Shown here in pieces: positions 8,361 through 16,777 of a stretch of DNA of 64,000 nucleotides. Source of the DNA: Nonomuraea turcica. Its GTDB lineage: Bacteria > Actinomycetota > Actinomycetes > Streptosporangiales > Streptosporangiaceae. The position numbers and the translations under genes are program-made. Under the pieces are notes generated by a model. It was given only the letters and a program-made list of their open reading frames with translations, searched no databases and had not been told where the DNA came from. The first letter of the stretch is position 1. Every line of letters begins with the position of its first letter. Location: assembly GCF_030718205.1 (NCBI RefSeq), contig NZ_JAUZQF010000012.1, positions 186,001-250,000 of the forward strand, written 5' to 3'.

Positions 8361-9779
8361 ATGAGCGAACGGCACGACACGGACGACGCAGGACCAGGGA
8401 CGAGGAAGCCCCGAACCGAGGTCTCGACCGGTGATCCCACCGCCGTCGGCGATGCTCGGAGCCCGGGTGGCGCCGGCGACGGCGGCCGGGCCGTGGGCGG
8501 CGATCGGCGTGCCGGCAAGGGCGGGACTCCGGATGCGGACGGGAGGCGGTTGCGGCGGGAGGCGGCGGTCGCGGCCGTGGCGCTGGGGGTGGTGATCCTG
8601 GCCGTGGCCGCCTTCGCCACCCCCTGGCGGGTGCTGGCCGGGGGCCCGCCCGATCCGGCCCGCGACTTCACCGCCGCCCAGATCGCCAGAGCGCAGGCGT
8701 TCGACGCGGCCACCACCCTCCCGAGCTACCTGTCACTGGCCCTGTCGATCATCATCGCGGGCCTCCTGGTGGCCACCCCGATCGGCGCGAAGGCCGTGGG
8801 CTGGCTGAGGGGCCCCTGGTGGCTGCGGGTGATCCTGGGCGTCGTCGTCATCACCGCGCTCACCGAGCTGGTCCGCTGGCCGCTCGGGATGTGGTTCGAG
8901 ACGCTGCTGCGCGCCTTCGGCCTGTCCACCCAGGACTGGGGGTCCTGGGCCGGCGACCGGCTCAAGAACATGGGCGTGCAGACGGCCATCCTCTGCCTGA
9001 TGCTGGTCGTGCTCGTGGCCTTGGCCCGCAAGGTGCGGCGCTGGTGGATCCCGGCGGCCGTCGGGGCGTTCGCGCTGACGGTGGTGGCGTCGTTCGTGTA
9101 TCCGGTGCTGTTCGAGCCGCTGTTCAACGACTTCAGGTCCATGCCACAGGGCTCGCTGCGGACGAACCTGCTGGCCATGGCCGAACGCGACGGCGTGCCG
9201 GTGAAGGACGTGCTGGTGGCCGACGCTTCGCGCCGGACGACGGCGCTCAACGCCTACGTGTCCGGCTTCGGCGCCACGCGCCGCATCGTCGTGTACGACA
9301 CGCTGCTCAAGGCCCCGCAGCCGGAGGTGGAGCTGGTCGTGGCGCACGAGCTGGGCCACGCCAAGGACAACGACGTGCTCACCGGCACACTCATCGGCGG
9401 CCTGGGCGCCGGGCTGGGCGCCGTGCTGCTGTTCCTGGTGTTCGATCCGGTACGCCGCCGCACCGGCGTCGCCTCGATCGCCGACCCTCGCGCGGTGGGG
9501 GCGGTGCTGGGCCTGATGACGCTGGGCTCACTGCTCCTGGGACCCGCGGAGAACGTGATCAGCCGCCGCGTCGAGGCCCGGGCCGACGTCCACGCCCTCG
9601 ACCTCACCAGAGATCCCGCCACATTCATAAAAATGCAGAAACGTCTGGCAGTAACCAATATTTCCGATTTGTCGCCGGATGCGGTGGAATATGTGCTCTA
9701 TGCCTCCCATCCCACCAGCCCCGAGCGCATCGCCATGGCCCGCGCATGGGCGAAGCTGAACGGCATCCCGGTGCCGTGA
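8361..9779 (+). CDS. M48 (Ste24/HtpX-like) integral membrane zinc metalloprotease
   Basis: 472 residues. A disordered, charged N-terminus of about 65 residues is followed by several membrane segments (for example near 70-90, 120-145 and 150-175). The M48 catalytic motif H-E-L-G-H (near 329-333) is followed by more membrane helices and the downstream zinc ligand Glu in R-R-V-E-A-R-A-D. It resembles CAAX prenyl protease Ste24, which in bacteria acts in membrane protein quality control. GAGGGGGAGG precedes the ATG. The stop overlaps the mannosyltransferase start as GTGA, suggesting one operon. Confidence 0.88.
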   Translation: MSERHDTDDAGPGTRKPRTEVSTGDPTAVGDARSPGGAGDGGRAVGGDRRAGKGGTPDADGRRLRREAAVAAVALGVVILAVAAFATPWRVLAGGPPDPARDFTAAQIARAQAFDAATTLPSYLSLALSIIIAGLLVATPIGAKAVGWLRGPWWLRVILGVVVITALTELVRWPLGMWFETLLRAFGLSTQDWGSWAGDRLKNMGVQTAILCLMLVVLVALARKVRRWWIPAAVGAFALTVVASFVYPVLFEPLFNDFRSMPQGSLRTNLLAMAERDGVPVKDVLVADASRRTTALNAYVSGFGATRRIVVYDTLLKAPQPEVELVVAHELGHAKDNDVLTGTLIGGLGAGLGAVLLFLVFDPVRRRTGVASIADPRAVGAVLGLMTLGSLLLGPAENVISRRVEARADVHALDLTRDPATFIKMQKRLAVTNISDLSPDAVEYVLYASHPTSPERIAMARAWAKLNGIPVP

Positions 9780-10861
9780 CCCATGTGGTCATCGTCACGA
9801 ACGACTTCCCGCCCAGGCCGGGCGGCATCCAGTCGTTCGTGCACGGGCTCGCGCTGCGCACACCGGGAGTGGCCGTCTACGCACCCGCCTGGCCGGGGTG
9901 CGCCGAGTTCGACCGGCGTCAGCCGTTCCGGGTGGTGCGGCATCCGACGCGGATCATGCTGCCGACTCCGGCCGTGGCACGCCGCGCGGCCCGGCTGGTG
10001 GCCGAGCACGAGGCGGGCACCGTCGTGTTCGGGGCGGCGGCACCGCTCGGCCTGCTCGCGCCGCACCTGCGCAGGGCGGGCGCGCGGCGCGTGGTGATGC
10101 TCACCCACGGCCACGAGGCGTCGTGGGCGAGCGCACCGGGCTTCCGCGCCGTGCTGCGCAGGATCGGCGAGCACGCCGACGTGGTCACGTATCTGGGGGA
10201 GTACACACGGCGGCGGCTCGTCGCGGCCATCCCGCCGGCCAAGCTCGTACGGCTCGCGCCGGGCGTGGACGCCGGCCTGTTCCATCCCGGCGCGCCCAAG
10301 GCCGAGCTGGGCCTGCAGGGCAGGCCGGTGGTGGCATGCGTGTCCCGGCTGGTGCCGCGCAAGGGCCAGGACCAGCTCATCAGGGCCTGGCCCCGGGTGC
10401 TGCGGGCGGTGCCCGGCGCCGTCCTGCTGCTGGTGGGCGGCGGACCCTACCGGCGTACGCTGGAGCGGCTGGCGGCCGGGCACGAGTCGATCAGGTTCAC
10501 CGGCACGGTGCCGGCCGCGAGCCTGCCCGGTTACTACGCGGCCGCCGACGTGTTCGCGATGCCCTGCCGTACCCGGTGGGGCGGGGTGGACGTGGAAGGG
10601 CTCGGGATCGTGTTCCTGGAGGCGTCGGCCACCGGCCTGCCGGTGGTGGCCGGCGCGTCGGGCGGCGCGCCCGATGCGGTCAAGCACGGCGAGACCGGGC
10701 TCGTGGTGGACGGCACTGACCCGGAGGAGATCGCCCAGGCGATCGTCGAGCTGCTGAGCGACCCGGACAAGGCCCGCAAGATGGGCGCGGGCGGCCGCGA
10801 CTGGATCGCCGGCGATTGGTCGTGGGACCACGTCGCCGCCCGCTTCCAGAGCCTCCTCTAG
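9776..10861 (+). CDS. pimB: GT4 mannosyltransferase, PimB'-like
   Basis: 361 residues. The N-terminal V-T-N-D-F-P-P-R-P-G-G-I-Q-S-F is diagnostic of PimB'-type GDP-mannose-dependent alpha-(1-6)-phosphatidylinositol monomannoside mannosyltransferases (compare mycobacterial Rv2188c). Further matches are T-H-G-H-E near 110, S-R-L-V-P-R-K-G-Q-D near 190, F-A-M-P-C-R-T-R near 262, and the GT4 E-x7-E motif in E-G-L-G-I-V-F-L-E-A-S. It adds the second mannose to phosphatidylinositol at the inner membrane face. GTG 9776 overlaps the protease stop. The stop shares a CTAG tetranucleotide with the convergent permease gene. A related GT4 mannosyltransferase specificity cannot be excluded. Confidence 0.85.
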   Translation: MTHVVIVTNDFPPRPGGIQSFVHGLALRTPGVAVYAPAWPGCAEFDRRQPFRVVRHPTRIMLPTPAVARRAARLVAEHEAGTVVFGAAAPLGLLAPHLRRAGARRVVMLTHGHEASWASAPGFRAVLRRIGEHADVVTYLGEYTRRRLVAAIPPAKLVRLAPGVDAGLFHPGAPKAELGLQGRPVVACVSRLVPRKGQDQLIRAWPRVLRAVPGAVLLLVGGGPYRRTLERLAAGHESIRFTGTVPAASLPGYYAAADVFAMPCRTRWGGVDVEGLGIVFLEASATGLPVVAGASGGAPDAVKHGETGLVVDGTDPEEIAQAIVELLSDPDKARKMGAGGRDWIAGDWSWDHVAARFQSLL

Positions 10862-11775
10862 CCTTTGGTGGAGCCGAGCGTGAGCCCGGCCACGAACTGC
10901 TTGTGCAACATCTGGAACACGATCAGCGTCGGCAGCGCCACCAGCATCGACCCGGCGGCCAGCAGGTTGTAGTCGGTGAAGAACTGGCCGCGCAGGTTGT
11001 TCAGCGCCGAGGTGACGGGCAGCTTGTCGCCCGACGACATCAGCACCAGCGCCCACAGGAAGTCGTTGTACATCCAGGTGAACTGCAGCGTGGACAGCGC
11101 CGCCAGCACCGGCCGGCACAGCGGCAACGTCAGCCGCCAGTAGCGTTTCCACACCCCGGCCCCGTCCACCAGCGCCGCCTCGCTGATCTCCTCGGGGATC
11201 GTGCGCATGAAGTTGGCCATGACGAAGACGCAGAAGCCGAACTGGAAGGCCACGTGGATGAGGATCAGCCCGAGGTAGGAGTCATAGAGCGACTGCGAGT
11301 CCGACAGCCACGCGGGCAGCGGGATGAGCGTGTAGAGGGTGTAGAGCGGGGTGATGAGGACCTGCGGCGGCAGCAGGTTTCCGGCGGTGAACACGATCAG
11401 CAGCGTCTTGCGGCCGGGGATGCGCAGCCGTGCGATCGCGAACGCCGTGAACGACGCCATGAACAACGTGATCAGCACGCCGGGGATCACGATGATCAAC
11501 GTGTTGACGTAGTAGCGGGGCAGCTCGGCCTGGCTCCACGCCTGTCCGTAGTAGTCGAGCGTGAGGTGCTCGGGCAGCGAGAAGTAGCCGAGCCGGGCGG
11601 TCTCCTCGTACGGACGCAGCGACGCGTACACCGCCAAGACGAGCGGCAGCAGCCAGCCCAGCGCCACCAGCACCAGGAACGCGTGCAGCAGGATCCGCAA
11701 CGGCCGGACCGGCCGCCGTGACGGCGAGCGCTGCGACTCGGCCGGGGGAGCGGCGGCCGGTGCGGTGAGCGTCAT
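10858..11775 (-). CDS. Carbohydrate ABC transporter permease (MalG-type)
   Basis: A 305-residue inner-membrane protein with six predicted helices. The EAA loop E-E-I-S-E-A-A-L-V-D-G-A-G contacts the ATPase. The C-terminal end G-L-T-L-G-S-T-K-G is typical of CUT1 MalG-like permeases. AAGGGGGAGG precedes the ATG, which overlaps the end of the upstream permease gene by 4 bp (ATGA). It is the third gene of the operon: binding protein, MalF-type, MalG-type. No ATPase gene is adjacent, so a shared MsiK-type ATPase is likely. Confidence 0.93.
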   Translation of the reverse strand: MTLTAPAAAPPAESQRSPSRRPVRPLRILLHAFLVLVALGWLLPLVLAVYASLRPYEETARLGYFSLPEHLTLDYYGQAWSQAELPRYYVNTLIIVIPGVLITLFMASFTAFAIARLRIPGRKTLLIVFTAGNLLPPQVLITPLYTLYTLIPLPAWLSDSQSLYDSYLGLILIHVAFQFGFCVFVMANFMRTIPEEISEAALVDGAGVWKRYWRLTLPLCRPVLAALSTLQFTWMYNDFLWALVLMSSGDKLPVTSALNNLRGQFFTDYNLLAAGSMLVALPTLIVFQMLHKQFVAGLTLGSTKG

Positions 11776-12647
11776 CGCTCCTCCCCCTTGAACAGCTGTG
11801 ACAGGTACGTGACGATGAACCCCAGCGAGATCACCAGCAGCACCACCGCGATCGCCGAGCCGAACCCGATCCTGCTGGCCTCGCCCACGATGTTCTCGGT
11901 GACCAGCACGGACAGCAGCTCGAGCCCGTTCCTGCCCTTGTTGATGGCGTAGACGATGTCGAACGCCCGCAGCGCCTCGATCACCGTGATCACCAGCACG
12001 ATCACGTTGATCGGCCGCAGCGTCGGGAACACCACGCGGAAGAACGCCTGCCGTTCGTTGGCCCCGTCGATGGCCGCCGCCTCCTTCAGTGCCGGATCGA
12101 CCGCCTTCAGGCCCGCCAGATAGATGATCATGACGTAGCCGACGTGCCGCCAGGCGGCCGCGACCACGACGACCCAGATGTTGATCGAGCTGTCGCCGAG
12201 CCAGTCCACGCTCAGCCCGGTCACCGCGTTCAGCACGCCGTAGTCGGAGGAGTAGACCAGCTGCGCGATGAAGCCGACGACGGCCAGGGACAACACGACC
12301 GGCATGTAGAGCGCGCTCTGGTAGACCCGCGACAGCCGCAGCCGCCGATCCAGCAGCACCGCGCAGAACAGCCCGAACGGCGTCGCGACCAGCCCGAGGA
12401 AGGCCAGCCACAACACGTTGTTGCGGATGGCCGACCAGAACGGCGGATACTCGGCGGCCAGGTCGTGGTAGTTCTGTCCGCCGATCCACTCGATGGGCCC
12501 GATGCCGCCCCAGTCGGTAGCGGACAGCCCGGCGGAGGCCAGCGTGGGCCCCCAGATGAAGCCCACGTTGACGATGACGGCCACCCCCAGCCCGATGACC
12601 AGAACGGTCACGTCGCGGGCGGAGTAGCGACGGGTCTTGACAGCCAT
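11772..12647 (-). CDS. Carbohydrate ABC transporter permease (MalF-type)
   Basis: 291 residues, six membrane segments. The EAA motif reads L-K-E-A-A-A-I-D-G-A-N, followed by a F-P-T-L-R-P segment. The start ATG overlaps the TGA of the binding-protein gene by one base (TGATG), which is direct evidence for the reading frame and for coupled translation. Together with the MalG-type partner it forms the channel of a CUT1 importer for an unidentified sugar or oligosaccharide. Confidence 0.93.
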   Translation of the reverse strand: MAVKTRRYSARDVTVLVIGLGVAVIVNVGFIWGPTLASAGLSATDWGGIGPIEWIGGQNYHDLAAEYPPFWSAIRNNVLWLAFLGLVATPFGLFCAVLLDRRLRLSRVYQSALYMPVVLSLAVVGFIAQLVYSSDYGVLNAVTGLSVDWLGDSSINIWVVVVAAAWRHVGYVMIIYLAGLKAVDPALKEAAAIDGANERQAFFRVVFPTLRPINVIVLVITVIEALRAFDIVYAINKGRNGLELLSVLVTENIVGEASRIGFGSAIAVVLLVISLGFIVTYLSQLFKGEER

Positions 12648-13936
12648 CAGCGGAAGATGTTGGCCTTCTGCTTCTCGATGCTCGCCAGCAGGGAGTCGAT
12701 CTCGTTGGGCTTGCTCACGAACGACTGCAGCGACGGGATCATCACGGTGGAGGCGAAGTCCGGCCGCGTGTCGCGGTCGAGGAACTGCGCGATATGCGTG
12801 GCCTTCGACACCAGCTCGGCGCCGCGCTTCTGCAGGGCGCTGTAGCCGGAGGTGTCGGCCTTGGAGCTGGCCGCGAGCGTGCCCGGGTCCAGCTTGGTGG
12901 CGATGTTCTGCGATGAGGCCTGGGCCAGGTGCTTGAGCAGCGCCTTGGCGCCGTCCACGTTCTTGGCCTTGGCCGAGATCATGTAGCCGTCGATGGGGGC
13001 GTCGATCGAGTCGGTGCCGTACTGCGGGTTGATCTCCGGGAAGGTGAAGAAGTCGAGGTCGTCGCGGTCGGCCTCGGGGAACTGCTGGGCGACGAACATC
13101 CCGAGCACATACATCCCGGTCTTCTTCTGCGCCAGCGACTGCGCGGCCTCCTGCCACGTACGCCCCAGCGCCGCGGGCTGGTGATACTCCATCAGCCCCC
13201 GCCAGGTGTCGAACACCTGCCTGACCCGCGGGTCCGTCCACGACTCCTTGCCGCCCATGAGCGAGATGTGGAAGTCGTAGCCGTTCGTGCGCATGTTGAG
13301 GATGTCGAACGTGCCCATCGCCGGCCAGCCGTCCTTGTCGGCGAACGCGATGGGGATGATCCCGTCGGCCTTCATCTTCTTGGCCAGCGCGGTGAACTCG
13401 TCCAGCGTCGCGGGCGGCTCGTACCCCTTCTCCTGCCAGACGCTCTTGCGGTAGAAGACCGCCCACGGATAGTACGTGGACGGGATGAAGTACTGCTTGC
13501 CGTCGACGCCCGTCGACTGGTCCTTGAACGCCTGCGTGTAGTCGCCGCCGATCTCCCGCCACACGTCCGAGATGTCGATGGCCAGCCCCTGCTCGGCGAA
13601 GAACTGCATGCGGTAGCCCGCGAACCAGGTGAACACGTCGTCGGGCGTGCCCCTGAGGTAACGGTTGATGTTCTCCTGGAACGTGTTGTGGTCGACGGTG
13701 TTGATCTTGACCGTGGCCTGGGTGAAGGCCTTGACCTGGGTGTCGAGGGACTTCTTCGGGATCTCGTCGGAGGCGTTCGAGCCGATGGTGACCGTGCCGA
13801 GGTTGCCTGCGGCCGTACCGCCGCCGGGGGCGGGGGAGGGGGTGTCGGATCCGCATCCGACGAGGGCGGCGGGGACGCCGAGCGCGGCGGCTCCGAGCAG
13901 CAGATTGCGGCGGGATATCGGCAGTCGTTGGGCCAT
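12647..13936 (-). CDS. Extracellular sugar-binding lipoprotein of ABC importer
   Basis: 429 residues. The N-terminus combines a twin-arginine motif (I-S-R-R-N-L-L-L) with a lipobox (L-V-G-C, Cys28), so it is exported, probably by Tat, and lipidated. The remainder is a family-1 solute-binding protein (SBP_bac_8 type), including aromatic-rich segments such as Y-F-I-P-S-T-Y-Y-P-W expected for sugar stacking. AGGAGG precedes the ATG. The gene is divergent from a DeoR-family regulator across 184 bp. The ligand cannot be read from the sequence. Confidence 0.92.
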   Translation of the reverse strand: MAQRLPISRRNLLLGAAALGVPAALVGCGSDTPSPAPGGGTAAGNLGTVTIGSNASDEIPKKSLDTQVKAFTQATVKINTVDHNTFQENINRYLRGTPDDVFTWFAGYRMQFFAEQGLAIDISDVWREIGGDYTQAFKDQSTGVDGKQYFIPSTYYPWAVFYRKSVWQEKGYEPPATLDEFTALAKKMKADGIIPIAFADKDGWPAMGTFDILNMRTNGYDFHISLMGGKESWTDPRVRQVFDTWRGLMEYHQPAALGRTWQEAAQSLAQKKTGMYVLGMFVAQQFPEADRDDLDFFTFPEINPQYGTDSIDAPIDGYMISAKAKNVDGAKALLKHLAQASSQNIATKLDPGTLAASSKADTSGYSALQKRGAELVSKATHIAQFLDRDTRPDFASTVMIPSLQSFVSKPNEIDSLLASIEKQKANIFR

Positions 13937-14059
13937 GGGGGTTCCTCCTAGCCGGACCCTTCAGATTCCCCCGAGTTCGCTCACCTTCATTCATCGAAAA
14001 GCGCATATTTCGGACTGTCAACGCCCGGTTTCATGACGAATCAGCCACAGTCCCGACGT

Positions 14060-14069
14060 CACGATCGTG
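14060..14069. promoter_or_regulatory. Palindromic candidate operator between sugar importer and DeoR gene
   Basis: CACGATCGTG is a perfect 10-bp palindrome in the divergent promoter region, followed 9 bases later by a further CGATCG. It lies 51 bp before the DeoR start and 124 bp before the binding-protein start. It is a plausible site for the neighbouring regulator, but a 10-bp palindrome in 70% GC DNA is weak evidence. Confidence 0.3.
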
Positions 14070-14120
14070 TCATCATGCGATCGAGAACGATGACGGAATC
14101 TGTTGGGATCTGGTGGTGCG

Positions 14121-14891
14121 ATGCTCGCCCCGCAGCGACAGCAGGCGATTGTCGAGCTCGTCAGGCAGCACGGCGGCGTCCGGGTGATCGAGCTGGTGCG
14201 GGCGTTCGGCGTCTCCGACATCACCATCCGCCGTGACCTGGAGATGCTGGCCGAGCGCGGCCTGCTGGCCAAGGTGCACGGCGGCGCCACGGCTGTCGGC
14301 TCCACCGACGAGCCCGGTTTCGCCGCCAAGTCCGTACGCCAGGAGGAGGAGAAACGGGCCATCGCCCGGCACGCCGCCGCCCTGGTGGACGCGGGCACCG
14401 CGGTCGCGCTGTCGGCGGGCACCACCACGTGGGCGCTCGCCCACCGCCTGGCCGCCGTCCCCGCCCTGACCATCGTGACGAACTCGGTGCGCGTCGCCGA
14501 CGTCTTCCAGCGCTCGGGACGGACCGACCAGACGGTCGTGCTCACCGGTGGCGTGCGCACCCCCTCCGACGCCCTGGTCGGACCGGTCGCCGTGACGGCG
14601 ATCCGCCAGCTCAACGTGGACCTGCTCTTCCTCGGGGTGCACGGCATGACCGTCCGGGCCGGCTTCACCACCCCGAACATGATGGAGGCGGAGACCGACC
14701 GCGCGCTCGTGGAGGCCGCCGGCCGGCTGGTCGTGCTCGCCGACCACACCAAGTGGGGAACGGTCGGCATCAGCACCATCGCCAAGCTCGGCGAGGCCGA
14801 CGTGCTCGTCTCCGACGCCGGGCTGCCCCGCTCGGCGCGGGAGGCGCTGTCGGAGCAGGTCGGCGAACTCGTCATCGCGGACGTAGCCTGA
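14121..14891 (+). CDS. DeoR/GlpR-family sugar-phosphate-responsive repressor
   Basis: 256 residues from ATG 14121. The N-terminal winged HTH has the DeoR signature Q-R-Q-Q-A-I-V-E-L-V and V-S-D-I-T-I-R-R-D-L. The C-terminal DeoRC domain has the T-I-V-T-N-S and L-T-G-G motifs used to bind phosphorylated sugars. An in-frame TTG at 14103 could add six residues, but neither start has a strong ribosome site. Its divergent position suggests that it controls the adjacent sugar importer. The ABC exporter gene starts 5 bp after its stop. Confidence 0.9.
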   Translation: MLAPQRQQAIVELVRQHGGVRVIELVRAFGVSDITIRRDLEMLAERGLLAKVHGGATAVGSTDEPGFAAKSVRQEEEKRAIARHAAALVDAGTAVALSAGTTTWALAHRLAAVPALTIVTNSVRVADVFQRSGRTDQTVVLTGGVRTPSDALVGPVAVTAIRQLNVDLLFLGVHGMTVRAGFTTPNMMEAETDRALVEAAGRLVVLADHTKWGTVGISTIAKLGEADVLVSDAGLPRSAREALSEQVGELVIADVA

Positions 14892-14896
14892 CGGCC

Positions 14897-16777
14897 ATGA
14901 GCTCCACGCGCCGCAGCGTCGCGGAGGCCGCGGGTTTAGTCTGGCACGCCGGCCCCATCCGGGCGGTGTGCCACGCGATCATCACTTTCGTCCAGGCCGC
15001 GCTGCCCGTGGCGGTCGCCTGGCTGACCAAGCTCGTGCTGGACGCGCTGGTCCGCGGCGCCACGGTCGCGGAGCTGGCCGCCCTCCTCGTGCCGCTGGTG
15101 GCCGTCGGCGTGGCCATCGCCGCGTTGCCCCAGCTCGGCGCGTACGTCGGGACGGAGCTGGGCAGGCGCGTGTCGACCTACGCCCTCGACCGGCTGTACG
15201 TCGCCCTAGAGCGCATCATCGGCCTCGGCCCGTTCGAGACGCCCGCGTTCCTGGACCGGCTCCGGCTGGCCTCGCAGGGCGGCATGATGGCGCCCGTCTT
15301 CGTCGGCAGCGCCTTCGGACTGGGCAGCACCGTGCTCACCATCGGCGGGTTCATCGGCTCCGTCGTGCTGCTCTCCCCGGTGATGGCCGGCGTCGTCATG
15401 GTGGCGGGCATCCCGGCACTGATCGCGCAGATCGCACTGGCCAGGAGGCGGGCCAAGCTGATGCTGGAGCTCGCGCCCGTGCAGCGCCGCGAGTTCTTCT
15501 ACTCCCACCTGCTCAGCAGCGTCGAGGCGGCCAAGGAGGTGCGGCTGTTCGGGCTCGGCGCGTTCATGCGCGCCCGGATGCTGGCCGAGCGCCACACCGC
15601 CGACGTGGCCAACCGGGCCCTGGAGCGCAGGGACCTGCTCATCGAGAGCGGCCTCGAGCTGCTGGGCGCCCTGATCGCCGGCGGCGGCCTGGTCTGGGCG
15701 GTGCTCGCCGCCGGCCGTGGCACGCTGACGGTGGGCGACGTGTCGATGTTCATCGCCGCCGTGGCCGGGCTGCAGGGCGGGCTGTCGTCGCTGGTGCGCG
15801 GCATCGCCTCCACGCATCACCAGCTGCTGCTGTTCGGCCACTACGCCGACGTCGTGCACATCGAGCCCGACCTGCCCGTCGCTGCCGACCCCCGCCCCAC
15901 GCCGCCGCTGCGGCAGGGCATCGAGCTGCGCGACGTGTGGTTCCGCTACGCCGACGACCTGCCGTGGACCCTGCGGGGCGTCACGCTCACCATTCCGTAC
16001 GGCAAGGCGGTCGCCGTCGTCGGGCTCAACGGCGCCGGCAAGAGCACCCTCGCCAAGCTGTTGTGCCGCTTGTACGACCCGACGCGCGGGTCCATCCACT
16101 GGGACGGCGTGGACCTGCGCGACCTGGATCCGGCCGAGCTGCGGGCCCGGCTCGGCGCGGTGTTCCAGGACCACATGACGTACGACTTCAGCGCCCGCGA
16201 CAACATCGCGGTCGGCGACCTGAGGGCGCTCGACGACCTCGACCGCATCAAGCGGGCGGCTGTCCACGCCGGCGTGGACGAGGCGATCAGCGCGCTGCCC
16301 GACGGCTACGACACGGCGCTGACCAGGATGTTCGTCTTCACCCTCAAGCGGGGAAAGCAGCCGTCGACCGGCGTCACGCTGTCCGGTGGCCAGTGGCAGC
16401 GGGTGGCGCTGGCCAGGGCGTTCCTGCGGGACCACGCCGACTTCATGATCCTGGACGAGCCCAGCTCGGGGCTGGACCCGGAGGCGGAGCACGACGTGCA
16501 CCAGCGGATGCGCCGCTACCGGGCCGACCGGACGAGCCTGCTGATCTCGCACCGGCTCAACGCGGTACGCGAGGCGGACGTGATCGCGGTGCTGCAGGAC
16601 GGGGAGATCGCCGAGCAGGGCTGCCACGACGAGCTGATGGCCGCGGACGGGTTGTACGCGCGGATGTTCAGAATCCAGGCCAGCGGCTATCAGGACGAAG
16701 CCGTGCCCGGTCCCGGCGCCCTCCCGGACGGCTTCCCCGGCGCGCTGCCGCTCCCGAGGCCGCCCGACCTGCCCTAA
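14897..16777 (+). CDS. ABC exporter, fused membrane and ATPase domains
   Basis: 626 residues. The N-terminal half holds the type-1 ABC exporter membrane domain. The C-terminal ATPase has Walker A G-L-N-G-A-G-K-S-T (about 375-383), the signature L-S-G-G-Q-W-Q-R (near 494), Walker B F-M-I-L-D-E-P (near 517) and the H-loop L-L-I-S-H-R. The catalytic Glu is present, so it should hydrolyse ATP. It must dimerise to be functional because only one half-transporter is encoded. ATG 14897 was chosen because upstream sequence in this frame is the DeoR gene read out of frame. The exported substrate is unknown. The stop overlaps the convergent acyl-CoA synthetase stop. Confidence 0.9.
   Translation: MSSTRRSVAEAAGLVWHAGPIRAVCHAIITFVQAALPVAVAWLTKLVLDALVRGATVAELAALLVPLVAVGVAIAALPQLGAYVGTELGRRVSTYALDRLYVALERIIGLGPFETPAFLDRLRLASQGGMMAPVFVGSAFGLGSTVLTIGGFIGSVVLLSPVMAGVVMVAGIPALIAQIALARRRAKLMLELAPVQRREFFYSHLLSSVEAAKEVRLFGLGAFMRARMLAERHTADVANRALERRDLLIESGLELLGALIAGGGLVWAVLAAGRGTLTVGDVSMFIAAVAGLQGGLSSLVRGIASTHHQLLLFGHYADVVHIEPDLPVAADPRPTPPLRQGIELRDVWFRYADDLPWTLRGVTLTIPYGKAVAVVGLNGAGKSTLAKLLCRLYDPTRGSIHWDGVDLRDLDPAELRARLGAVFQDHMTYDFSARDNIAVGDLRALDDLDRIKRAAVHAGVDEAISALPDGYDTALTRMFVFTLKRGKQPSTGVTLSGGQWQRVALARAFLRDHADFMILDEPSSGLDPEAEHDVHQRMRRYRADRTSLLISHRLNAVREADVIAVLQDGEIAEQGCHDELMAADGLYARMFRIQASGYQDEAVPGPGALPDGFPGALPLPRPPDLP

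Noticed and set aside
10816..11721. Long plus-strand open frame opposite the sugar permease gene
   Set aside because: It is the high-GC antisense frame of the MalG-type permease; composition is His/Arg/Gln-rich with no family pattern, and it lacks a ribosome site.
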